Position numbers and translations under genes: made by a program. From Marinobacter salsuginis (GTDB lineage Bacteria > Pseudomonadota > Gammaproteobacteria > Pseudomonadales > Oleiphilaceae), in assembly GCF_009617755.1 (NCBI RefSeq), contig NZ_BGZH01000001.1, forward strand, positions 1,984,001 to 2,048,000: a DNA stretch of 64,000 bases. Direction: 5' to 3'. Numbering within the stretch: position 1 is the stretch's first letter; the number at the start of each line of letters is the position of its first letter. The notes beneath the pieces were generated by a model. That model made no database searches. It was not told the origin of the DNA and worked only from the letters and a program-made list of their open reading frames with translations. Of this stretch, positions 54,101-62,317 are shown piece after piece.

Positions 54101-57100
54101 TCCACACTCCCGATCTGGTCCGCCGCTGATTTGCCCTGCTCGGCTTCCCAAACCGGCACGTAGAGCTGATGCAACAGGGCTTCGAATTCGCCGCTGGCCA
54201 TCAGCCGTTCCGGCGTTTCAAATGTGCCCATCAGGTAACCAACGTCCCGCTCAAGAGCGGTGGTATAGGCCTGCTCGGCCTCGTTGATAGCCCGCTCGTG
54301 GTCACCGACGTACTTTTTACCGCCGTAGTAACTGGTGATCCAGGCAAAGCCGGCCTCGCAGTGAATGGGCAAGGCACGTGTGGTGGCCTCCATCCACCGG
54401 GTGAGCACAGTTTCGAACAGCGGTCTGGCCTGTTCCGGCGTTAACGCCGCAAAGTGAAAGCGGCGGCCCTCCTCCTTACCCAGGATCAGGGTGTCGAACG
54501 GCTGCCCTCGCATTTGCCCGGCCAGGTGAATCAGCCAGTCCCGCATCAGGTTGGCATAGCGCACTTTCCTGCTGGAACCGGAGCCGGTCAGCAGGCTGGA
54601 GCTGGCCACCACCAGACGGCACAGATCGCCCGCGGCATTGGAGCGAAGACGGTCGATCAGATCGGCAACGGCGACCGAACCCAGGGCATTCTCAAACTGG
54701 TAGTCAAAAGGCAGAGGCTCGGCGACCGCCTCCGGCCAGTCTGCCAGTGCACTCTGGTACCGGTCGAACAGGTCCGGCAAGCGCCCGGCCAACTCGGAAC
54801 GCAGGCGGTGCTCGGTCACGCCCATGCCCAGGTCCCCGCGGCGGGCCATCCGGTCCAGGATTGTTTGCAACCGGTCTTCCAGTTCTTCTTCATTGCCGGC
54901 TTTCAGCAGTCCATCCTGAATCAACTCATTGTCCAGACGCCAGCGGTCGAGGCCGTCCAGGTCGAAATTCTCGTTGTCGGTGTCGTCGTCCTCAACATCC
55001 TCGAAGTGCACCTGCAGTCGACGTTGATAGAAGGTGTCGATGGGCTTTTTCAGGAAAGCCGCCAGATCGTTCAGGCTGATGGGTTCTTCGGGCGTCTGGT
55101 ACGGTAGTGCAGACCGGGTGTGTTCCGCAGCTTCACTACCATGGGCACTGCGCCACTCCCGCTCGTAAGTGAATAGATGGCGGGCTTGCAGAACCTCCGC
55201 CAGAGGCCGCGGCTCACTGTCTTCGCCCTCTGTCAGGCCATTGGCTTTCGGGAAATAGGCCCGGCTGAAGGGTTGCAGCGGATGCTGGGTGGTGAGCACT
55301 TCTGTGACCTTTGCGTCCGGTAGGCCCGCCACGGACCACAAGCTGTCGAGATGATCCTGCAGCTGGCCCACCAGCACCGACGGTGGCCGTTCTGAATCGT
55401 CTTTGATACTCCGGCCCACCCAGCTGATGTAAAGCTGCTCCCGGGCGGATAACAAAGCTTCCAGGAACAGGTAGCGGTCGTCCTCCCGGCGGGAGCGATC
55501 CCCAGGGCGGTAATCCTGGGCCATCAGATCAAAATCCACCGGTGGTCGGGAACGGGGATAATCACCGTCGTTCATGCCCAACAGGCACACATTCCGGAAG
55601 GGAATGGCGCGCATCGGCATCAGGGTGGCGAAATTCACTTTGCCGGCGAGGAAGCGCTGGTTGAGGCCGCCCTCATCCAGGCCTTCCAGCAGCACATCCT
55701 TGACGATATTCAGGGGCAGGGTCTGTTCCCCAAGGCCAACGGCCAGGGCGTCTTCCAGCCACTGCTCCAGCTGGCGGCGGAACCGGTTCAGCAGCAACAG
55801 GTCGCTGCCTTCCACCTTGTGGAAAAACTGCCCGAGCATGTCTGAAAACAGGTGTTCCCAGTCTTCGGGCGTGCGGCGGGTCTGCAGCGCCAGCCAGAGG
55901 GTTTCCAGCTGATGCACAAAGTCGTTCAGGCGGCCCGCCAGGCTGGCCTGCAGGCCGCCGATCTCGCCGAAGGGTTCCACGCCACCCCAGGGCTCATCGT
56001 CGCCCATCCCATACCCCAGCAGCATCGAGCGCAGCCCGGATTGCCAGGTGTTGCGCTCCAGTTCGGCGGGCAGATCCAGGCTTTCCCGGTGCAGCCCATG
56101 CAGCCCCCAGCGGATATTGGCGCCCTCCACCCAGCGACGGGCCAGGGGAATCTCGTCTTCGCCGATCCCGAAGCGGTCCCTTATGCCGGGCACCTCCAGC
56201 AGGCTGATGATTTCGCTCACCGCAAAGCGGCTGCGGGGCAGTGACATCAGGGTTTCCAGGGCAATCAACATCGGTTCGTGGTGGCGCTGGCCCTGATCAG
56301 AAATGGTAAAGGGAATGTGGCGCTTGCGCCCAGGCTGGTAACGGCCGAACACCGCCTGTATATGAGGCGCGTACACGTTGATATCGGGCACCATCACGAT
56401 AACATCCCGGGGCCGCAGCGTTGGGTCGGCGTTGAAAGCCGCCAGGAGTTGGTCGTGCAGAATCTCCACTTCACGCTGGGGGCTGTGGGCCTGGTGGAAC
56501 GCCAGGGAGTGATCCTGCCGCAAATCCAGTTGTCGATGCTGCTGGCGGATTTCCCGGAGGGGCGTCAGGTTGTGGATATCGTTCTGCAGCTGGTGCAGGA
56601 GGCGCGGTGCGTCCTGGTTGCCGTGGTCCGAGAAGATATCGATTTTCTGATCCGGGGTCTGGAAGCTGCCCCGGTATTCCTCCGGGTTGTCGAACTCGTC
56701 CAGCAGGCGGATGTAGTCACGGCCCTGCTTGCCCCAGGCGGCCAGCAACGGGTTGGCGTGCTGGTGTAGCTGGTCTGGATCTTCAACGTCGGACAGCGTG
56801 GGATGGGTTCTGCCCCGCTTGCGTTCGGCCGTGAGCAGCTCCCGATCGCTGATGATATCGGCCCAGTAAAACTGGCAGGGGTTGTGAACACAGAGCACCA
56901 CCTGGCTGAACCGGCTCAGTACATACAGCGCCTCCAGTGCCTGCCGCGGCAGCGAGGAAACGCCGAATACGACGATCCGGTTCGGCAGGCGCGACGGATT
57001 TGCCGGTGCCGGGATACGCTGGCCCTGCTCCATAAACCGGGTGTGGATCTGCGATCGGCTGGTGTGGGCTTCCGCGCCCACATCCTCTACGAGCCGGCGC

Positions 57101-57705
57101 CAGAGCAAAGGCTGCCAGCGGGTTTCTGCATCCAGCGGCTTTTCCTCCGCCCGGGCTGTGATAATCACATTCTTGCCCTGCTCCCAGGCGGCCAGCCAGT
57201 CGGCCCGGAACACCTGGTATTGGTCAAACAGATCCGCCACTTTTTCCGCTAGCTGGAAATTACGCAGGTCCGGATCGTTGCCCTCCAGAAACCGGGCCAG
57301 AGGTGTGAAGGCTTCGTCCTGACCGACGAGGCTGGGTAGTAACCGGTACAGCCGCCACACCAGGCGACGCTTGTCGAAGGGTGACTGTTCCGGCACCTCG
57401 CCGTCCGGGAGGACCGCCCGGTAGGCCTGCCAGATAAACCGGGCCGGAAACAGGAAATCCATGCCTGCAGCAATACCCAGACCGCCCTCCATGCCATCGT
57501 CCGTGCGTTTCTCCGCCAGCGCGAGCTTCAGCCACTGGGCAATGCCGTTGCTCTGCACCAGGAAGGTCTCGCTCTCCAGTGGCGGCATGGGGTTGTTCCG
57601 ACAGATGTAGACCACCGCCCGGCGAAGGTCTTCCAGATGGTTGGCGTGGATCGCGTGAAACCCGGGGTCGATGGTGGCGGGCTTATCGGTGGACAGAGCA
57701 GCCAT
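54097..57705 (-). CDS. recC: Exodeoxyribonuclease V gamma subunit (RecC)
   Basis: The 1202-residue protein has the RecC N-terminus FHAIHANHLEDLRRAVVYICRNNPMPPLESETFLVQSNGIAQWLKL. Further family segments are IVVFGVSSLPRQALEAL, RDVIVMVPDINVYAPHIQAVFG and VCLLGMNDGDYPRSRPPVDFDLM. It recognises Chi and lacks working helicase motifs, as expected. It is the first gene of the operon, preceded by AAGGAAATTC and the ATG. Spacer 57706-57860 holds the divergent promoters for recC and the dehydrogenase. Confidence 0.96.
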   Translation of the reverse strand: MAALSTDKPATIDPGFHAIHANHLEDLRRAVVYICRNNPMPPLESETFLVQSNGIAQWLKLALAEKRTDDGMEGGLGIAAGMDFLFPARFIWQAYRAVLPDGEVPEQSPFDKRRLVWRLYRLLPSLVGQDEAFTPLARFLEGNDPDLRNFQLAEKVADLFDQYQVFRADWLAAWEQGKNVIITARAEEKPLDAETRWQPLLWRRLVEDVGAEAHTSRSQIHTRFMEQGQRIPAPANPSRLPNRIVVFGVSSLPRQALEALYVLSRFSQVVLCVHNPCQFYWADIISDRELLTAERKRGRTHPTLSDVEDPDQLHQHANPLLAAWGKQGRDYIRLLDEFDNPEEYRGSFQTPDQKIDIFSDHGNQDAPRLLHQLQNDIHNLTPLREIRQQHRQLDLRQDHSLAFHQAHSPQREVEILHDQLLAAFNADPTLRPRDVIVMVPDINVYAPHIQAVFGRYQPGRKRHIPFTISDQGQRHHEPMLIALETLMSLPRSRFAVSEIISLLEVPGIRDRFGIGEDEIPLARRWVEGANIRWGLHGLHRESLDLPAELERNTWQSGLRSMLLGYGMGDDEPWGGVEPFGEIGGLQASLAGRLNDFVHQLETLWLALQTRRTPEDWEHLFSDMLGQFFHKVEGSDLLLLNRFRRQLEQWLEDALAVGLGEQTLPLNIVKDVLLEGLDEGGLNQRFLAGKVNFATLMPMRAIPFRNVCLLGMNDGDYPRSRPPVDFDLMAQDYRPGDRSRREDDRYLFLEALLSAREQLYISWVGRSIKDDSERPPSVLVGQLQDHLDSLWSVAGLPDAKVTEVLTTQHPLQPFSRAYFPKANGLTEGEDSEPRPLAEVLQARHLFTYEREWRSAHGSEAAEHTRSALPYQTPEEPISLNDLAAFLKKPIDTFYQRRLQVHFEDVEDDDTDNENFDLDGLDRWRLDNELIQDGLLKAGNEEELEDRLQTILDRMARRGDLGMGVTEHRLRSELAGRLPDLFDRYQSALADWPEAVAEPLPFDYQFENALGSVAVADLIDRLRSNAAGDLCRLVVASSSLLTGSGSSRKVRYANLMRDWLIHLAGQMRGQPFDTLILGKEEGRRFHFAALTPEQARPLFETVLTRWMEATTRALPIHCEAGFAWITSYYGGKKYVGDHERAINEAEQAYTTALERDVGYLMGTFETPERLMASGEFEALLHQLYVPVWEAEQGKSAADQIGSVE

Positions 57706-57860
57706 GAATTTCCTTGTCTGGTATGCAGTTCAATCCTGTTGCCACAGGTTACCGTATGTGACCACAGATGCGGACAGTCTGAAACGTTTGATCACCGCAA
57801 ATTATCGCGGCCCGCTGCGACAGACGGTGTCGTGAACCATCTGCGAAGGAGAGAGGCATT

Positions 57861-58646
57861 ATGTGGACACTGATCACCGGCGCCGGTTCGGGCATCGGGC
57901 GGGCTCTGGCTCTCGAGCTTGCCCCCCGCGGCCATAACCTGATTCTCGCTGGCCGTACTGTGCGAAAGCTGGAGGACGTGGCAGACACAGTCCGCGTTGA
58001 AGCGCCTGACTGTGAACTGATGACCCTTGAAGTTGACCTGGCGGATCCAGAGAGTACTCGTAACCTGGCCCACCAGGTCGGTGATGCGGTCGACCACCTT
58101 TCAGCGTTTGTCTACTGTGCCGGTGTGGGTGAACCCGCAGCCGATTTCGCCAGCCTTGGTCTGATTGATTTTCAGGAGGCCCTGGCCGTTAACGTATCTG
58201 CGCCCCTGTTACTCACCCAATCCCTGCTTCCGCTTTTAAAAGGCGGAGACCCGGCGTCGAGGATTGTGATGATCGGTGCTGGAATGGACAAGCACGCACA
58301 ACCCGGAACCGGCAGCTACGGAATCAGCAAAATGGCGTTGCGTCGGCTGGTGCGCCAGATGTCTGTGGAATTCGACACCATGCCGGATGGGCCGGTTGTA
58401 AGTCTGTTTCAACCGGGTCTCGTGGATACGCCGGGCATCCGCAGCCACATCAAGAAGGCCGGTGACCTGAACCTGCCGCACGCAGAGTGGCTGGCGGGGC
58501 GCCTGGAGGCGGGGGAATGCCTGACCGCCGAGCAGGCGGCCAGTGCGCTGGTGTTTACGCTGAATCAGGTTCCCGACAGTGATTTTCACGGCGCGGTCTT
58601 CAACGGCGCCGATCTGGTGGATTCCCTGTCATTCGCTGGAAGCTGA
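57861..58646 (+). CDS. Short-chain dehydrogenase/reductase
   Basis: The 261-residue classical SDR has a Rossmann motif TGAGSGIGRALALELA at its N-terminus, the NNAG-equivalent YCAGVG, and catalytic Tyr and Lys in GSYGISKMALRRL (YxxxK). The C-terminal segment contains FQPGLVDTPGIRSHIKK, which recalls sepiapterin-reductase-like SDRs (benzil reductase group). The substrate cannot be assigned. It stands alone, divergent from recC. Confidence 0.88.
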   Translation: MWTLITGAGSGIGRALALELAPRGHNLILAGRTVRKLEDVADTVRVEAPDCELMTLEVDLADPESTRNLAHQVGDAVDHLSAFVYCAGVGEPAADFASLGLIDFQEALAVNVSAPLLLTQSLLPLLKGGDPASRIVMIGAGMDKHAQPGTGSYGISKMALRRLVRQMSVEFDTMPDGPVVSLFQPGLVDTPGIRSHIKKAGDLNLPHAEWLAGRLEAGECLTAEQAASALVFTLNQVPDSDFHGAVFNGADLVDSLSFAGS

Positions 58647-58665
58647 GCGACCGTCAAGCGGGGCC

Positions 58666-58956
58666 CTACAGGGGCACCCGCATGGTTTCCGAGCCGCTGT
58701 CGGGCATGCCGATCATTTCATCGGTTCCGGTTGGCGGAATCACATCGGTGTGCTCAACTTCATATTCATGGAAGTACTCTCGTACGGCACAGGCCCCGGT
58801 AAACATGACCGGCTTGTCGTAGGCGTCGGTGAGTACGTAGCCCTGACCATCCAGGTAGAACCTCGCCATGTAATAGCGCCCCTCCATGGAGACGATCTCC
58901 AGCAAGGAAATGGTGTCGTGCTTGTGCTTCTTCAATTCGCCAGTGTCCATATGCAT
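58666..58956 (-). CDS. Small conserved protein, DUF6482-like
   Basis: The 96-residue acidic protein reads SLLEIVSMEGRYYMARFYLDGQGYVLTDAYDKPVMFTGACAVREYF, a compact beta-rich fold that resembles the DUF6482 family of pseudomonads and Marinobacter. A GGGAGA ribosome-binding site lies 6 nt before the ATG. No signal peptide or membrane segment is seen. The function is unknown. Confidence 0.75.
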   Translation of the reverse strand: MHMDTGELKKHKHDTISLLEIVSMEGRYYMARFYLDGQGYVLTDAYDKPVMFTGACAVREYFHEYEVEHTDVIPPTGTDEMIGMPDSGSETMRVPL

Positions 58957-59033
58957 CGGAAGTCTCCCGCAGGTTCGTTGTCGTAAGAAACAATACGGAA
59001 AGCTTTTCGTTACAGGTCATAAAACGAGCAATT

Positions 59034-59279
59034 ATGAGCAGGATTGATTTGGTCAAAACCGCCGTCGGTGAGCATCTGGATGACAGCTACGATTTGCTGG
59101 CCATGAGACTGTTGTTTCCCCCGGATCACGTAGAAGTAAAAATTGAACAGGAAATCAAGGATCTGTACGTGTACCCGGAGAGGCTGCAGACCGGCTATCG
59201 CCTTCCCGGATCCAAAGCGTCGGGCACTGATGAAGATCATCTGGCCGGAGCGCGGGAGTCGGTGAGTTCAACGCCCTGA
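59034..59279 (+). CDS. Small hypothetical protein (81 residues)
   Basis: This short charged open frame (MSRIDLVKTAVGEHLDDSYD, then MRLLFPPDHVEVKIEQEIKDLYVYPERLQ) reads like a folded soluble protein. It lies between two real genes pointing left and right. The ribosome-binding site is poor, so the start is uncertain. I do not recognise a family. The opposing frame at 59010-59240 looks less protein-like. Confidence 0.5.
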   Translation: MSRIDLVKTAVGEHLDDSYDLLAMRLLFPPDHVEVKIEQEIKDLYVYPERLQTGYRLPGSKASGTDEDHLAGARESVSSTP

Positions 59280-59348
59280 CAGGTGGGCGAATCCGGAGTC
59301 CTGATCTGGGCGTATTGTTTAAAAGATGAACAATAGCGAGGTGCCATC

Positions 59349-59789
59349 ATGGGTCACCAAAATATCCGTTTCGGAAAGTGGCTGATTCCCGTCCTGCTGG
59401 CTTTCATGGGCTTGGCCATCTTCGGGTCATCACAGACCGTCGCCAGTGACAAGGACGCGGAAATTCGAGACACCATCCTTCGCCAGATCGAAGCCTTCGC
59501 CAACAACGATCAGGAACAGGCCTGGGCTCACGCCTCAGAGGGCATCAAGCGTCGATTCGGCTCGTCACAGGTGTTTGTCGACATGGTTCGTGAAGCCTAC
59601 CCGGCCGTGCACAACGCCACGGCCATCGAATTTACCCAGCGCGTGCCCCACGGCGCCTTCGAGATCCAGGTGGTTCGGTTGCAGGGGCCAGAGGGCAAGC
59701 GTTGGGATGCCTATTACCGGATGGTGCTCACTGAAGGTGCCTGGAAGGTGGCCGGCGTGAGACTCCAGCCGGCCGAACTGGGCATTTAA
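59349..59789 (+). CDS. DUF4864-type secreted protein
   Basis: The 146-residue protein has an N-terminal signal segment (WLIPVLLAFMGLAIFGSSQTVAS) followed by an NTF2-like fold typical of DUF4864: ILRQIEAFANNDQEQAWAHASEGIKRRFGSSQVFVDMVREAYPAV and KRWDAYYRMVLTEGAWKVAGVRL. It is probably periplasmic. The function is unknown. The stop lies 5 nt from the convergent folM stop. Confidence 0.85.
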   Translation: MGHQNIRFGKWLIPVLLAFMGLAIFGSSQTVASDKDAEIRDTILRQIEAFANNDQEQAWAHASEGIKRRFGSSQVFVDMVREAYPAVHNATAIEFTQRVPHGAFEIQVVRLQGPEGKRWDAYYRMVLTEGAWKVAGVRLQPAELGI

Positions 59790-59794
59790 TGGTC

Positions 59795-60502
59795 TCAGAC
59801 CAGATGTCGTCCGCCATCTAAAGGTAGCGTCCGACCGGTGATGTAGGGGTTGTCCAGTAGAAACTGCAGGGTGGCGACTGCGACCTCGGCCCCGGGCTCT
59901 ATGCCCATAAGCGACTTCTTCAGGGTTTTCTCCCGGTAAGCCTCGCTGTCGCCCTGGTTGAACATGATCAGGGACGGCGCTACGGCGTTAACCTTCACAC
60001 TGGGCGCCAGTAACCGTGAAAAAGACAAGGTGAGGTTGGTCAGTGCGGCCTTGCTGGCGGCGTAGGCGATATGCTTTGCGCTGCCCTTCTCCACCACATA
60101 GTCCGTCATATGGACGATGTCGGTTGTCGACTCACCCTGCTCCAGCATCGACCGGCAGGCAAGGTTGATCAGGTAGGGCGTGGTTACATGAATCTGCATC
60201 ATCGCGCTCATCACATCCGCCGGATCTGAATCCTCGCTTTCTGGCAGCCAGTCCGAAGCGTTGTGAATAATCGCACGCAGGCTGTCGGTCCGGGATTTCA
60301 GAGTTTGAATGAACGCTTCGATACCTTCGTTTGTGGCAAAGTCCGCGTGGATACATTCGGCACCGGCTTTCTGTAGTGCATCAATCGCCGGTCGATAGGT
60401 GCGGTAGGTAACGATGATGGGCTGGTCCCGGTCCAGGCAGGCCCTGGCGAAGGCCAGGCCAATTCGTTGGCCGGCGCCGGTGATCAGAATGGGTGCGGTC
60501 AT
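59795..60502 (-). CDS. folM: Dihydromonapterin reductase FolM
   Basis: The 235-residue SDR matches E. coli FolM closely along its length. It opens PILITGAGQRIGLAFARACL and has the paralog-specific HNASDWLPE, MMQIHVTTPYLINLACRSML, HMTDYVVEKGSAKHIAYAASKAAL (YxxxK) and VNAVAPSLIMFNQGDSEAYR. It ends TGRTLPLDGGRHLV. The enzyme reduces dihydromonapterin to tetrahydromonapterin, the cofactor of bacterial phenylalanine hydroxylase, and has some dihydrofolate reductase activity. No phhA or folX/folE2 is in the window. Confidence 0.93.
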   Translation of the reverse strand: MTAPILITGAGQRIGLAFARACLDRDQPIIVTYRTYRPAIDALQKAGAECIHADFATNEGIEAFIQTLKSRTDSLRAIIHNASDWLPESEDSDPADVMSAMMQIHVTTPYLINLACRSMLEQGESTTDIVHMTDYVVEKGSAKHIAYAASKAALTNLTLSFSRLLAPSVKVNAVAPSLIMFNQGDSEAYREKTLKKSLMGIEPGAEVAVATLQFLLDNPYITGRTLPLDGGRHLV

Positions 60503-60607
60503 GATGCTCTCCTGTAATCAGTCATAGACTTACGTTAATGTCCGGTCTCCGGCTCAACGTGGTAGCGTCATACTCCGGAACCAACTCGAAGGAAGATCCT
60601 CCAGGCC

Positions 60608-62317
60608 ATGTCATCGGCGAAGCCACAGAGCAAACAACCGGGTACCGCAGATCTCAACAATCCGCTGTACTACCTTGAAAATATGGAAACCGTCCTTGGC
60701 TGGGTGCAGAGCCACCACGGCGACTTGCTGACCGGGGACGAGCTGGATCGACTTGCGAGCTTCCATTCCCTTTCCCGGCCGGCGCGGGCTCTGCTGACCC
60801 GCATGGTGATGCGCACAGGCGATCTGTTTCGCTCGGACAAACTCAATTACCCGGAGCTGGGCGTTCCGGAAAGCCGCGCCCTGGAAGAACTTGATGGTGC
60901 GGACTGGCTGGATACCGACCCCCTGCTCAGCCTGGATGAACTTTTCCGGCTGTTTACCTTGGGAGAGCTGCGGCCTGCTGCGAGGCCTTTGCTGGAGGCG
61001 GCCGGAAAGCCTGCCAACCTGCCCAAGGGCCAGATGCGCGATGCATTGTTTTCGCAATTTCCCGACCCTCTTACCGTTGGCGACTGGCTGGGTCAGCACG
61101 CCAAGCCAGTGGTTCGGCTCAAAACCATGGCGCTGTTTGATCGGGTTCGCCTGATGTTCTTTGGCAATCTTCGCCAGAGCTGGTCGGATTTCGTGCTGGT
61201 GGAACTGGGTCATCAGCAGTACGAACCAGTCCCGTTTACACCGGATTCCCGGGCGTTCCAGCATCGTTCCGAGGTTGACCTTTACCTCGCCATGCATCGG
61301 TGCCGGGAAAGGCTGGATGAAGGCGTACCTGCCGCAGAGGTCTGGCTCGACGTACCTGGCCCTTGTGAAAATGCCTGGTTGACCAGCCGCCGGGACCGGT
61401 TGTTGCTGGAATTGGGCCGGCAGGCGGAGCGCCAGGGAGATCGGGAGCTGGCGTTAGATGCCTTCGCCAGCAGCGGCCATCGGGAAGCGCGACTGAAGCA
61501 GCTTCGATTGCTCGTGCGGCTGAAACGTCATCAGGAAGCCTGGGCCATTGCGTCGGAGTGGCGGAGCCATGATCTGAGCGACGCCGAAGCCCAGGGCCTG
61601 GCACGGATCCTGAAACGGCTCGCAAGCAGGCTTGGAAAGACACCACCAGTGCCGCCAGCGCGACCAGCAATCCGGGACATCAGCCTTACCTTGCCGAAGC
61701 CGGCAATGGGATCGGTTGAATACGCCGTACAGCAACACCTGCATCGGGAAGAGACGCCTGCGTTCTATGTGGAAAACACCCTGATCAATGGCCTGTTTGG
61801 CCTGCTCTGCTGGCAAACCATCTTTGCCCCGGTGCCGGGGGCGTTTTTCCATCCGTTCCATGTTGGCCCTGCGGACCTGACCCGGGAGGATTTCGTCAGC
61901 CGCCGTCAGGCCGCCTTCGAACAGTGCTTCGCTCTACTAGCCGATGGCAGCTACCCGGAGCGAATTCTGGCGAATTACCGGGCGAAACAGGGCACCACCA
62001 ATCCTTTCGTGATCTGGCCCGTCATCAACGAGGAACTCCTCAGCCTGGCCTTGGACTGCATTCCAGCAGAGGATCTGGAAACCCTCTTCCGCCGCCTGTT
62101 ACGGAATGTCCGGGAGCACCGCAGTGGCTTCCCCGATCTGATTCGTTTCTTTCCCGGCGTCACCGATACCGAAAAGCGTTATGAAATGGTTGAAGTGAAA
62201 GGTCCGGGCGATCGGCTGCAGGACCATCAGATACGTTGGCTCGAATTTTTTGCCGTTGAGGGTATCCCCGCCAGTGTCTGCTACGTGCGCTGGCAAGACG
62301 ATGGGGTAATGGAATGA
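60608..62317 (+). CDS. FAN1-like VRR-NUC structure-specific nuclease
   Basis: The 569-residue protein has a helical N-terminal half, TPR-like helices in the middle (LLLELGRQAERQGDRELALDAFASSGHREARLKQLRLLV) and a C-terminal VRR-NUC domain. The PD-(D/E)XK site is predicted as D510 in SGFPDLIRFF and E529/K531 in MVEVKGPGDRLQDHQIRWL. FAN1 enzymes cut branched DNA and help unhook interstrand crosslinks; length and layout fit the bacterial members. Its TGA stop overlaps the next ATG (ATGA), coupling it to the helicase-nuclease gene. Confidence 0.9.
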   Translation: MSSAKPQSKQPGTADLNNPLYYLENMETVLGWVQSHHGDLLTGDELDRLASFHSLSRPARALLTRMVMRTGDLFRSDKLNYPELGVPESRALEELDGADWLDTDPLLSLDELFRLFTLGELRPAARPLLEAAGKPANLPKGQMRDALFSQFPDPLTVGDWLGQHAKPVVRLKTMALFDRVRLMFFGNLRQSWSDFVLVELGHQQYEPVPFTPDSRAFQHRSEVDLYLAMHRCRERLDEGVPAAEVWLDVPGPCENAWLTSRRDRLLLELGRQAERQGDRELALDAFASSGHREARLKQLRLLVRLKRHQEAWAIASEWRSHDLSDAEAQGLARILKRLASRLGKTPPVPPARPAIRDISLTLPKPAMGSVEYAVQQHLHREETPAFYVENTLINGLFGLLCWQTIFAPVPGAFFHPFHVGPADLTREDFVSRRQAAFEQCFALLADGSYPERILANYRAKQGTTNPFVIWPVINEELLSLALDCIPAEDLETLFRRLLRNVREHRSGFPDLIRFFPGVTDTEKRYEMVEVKGPGDRLQDHQIRWLEFFAVEGIPASVCYVRWQDDGVME

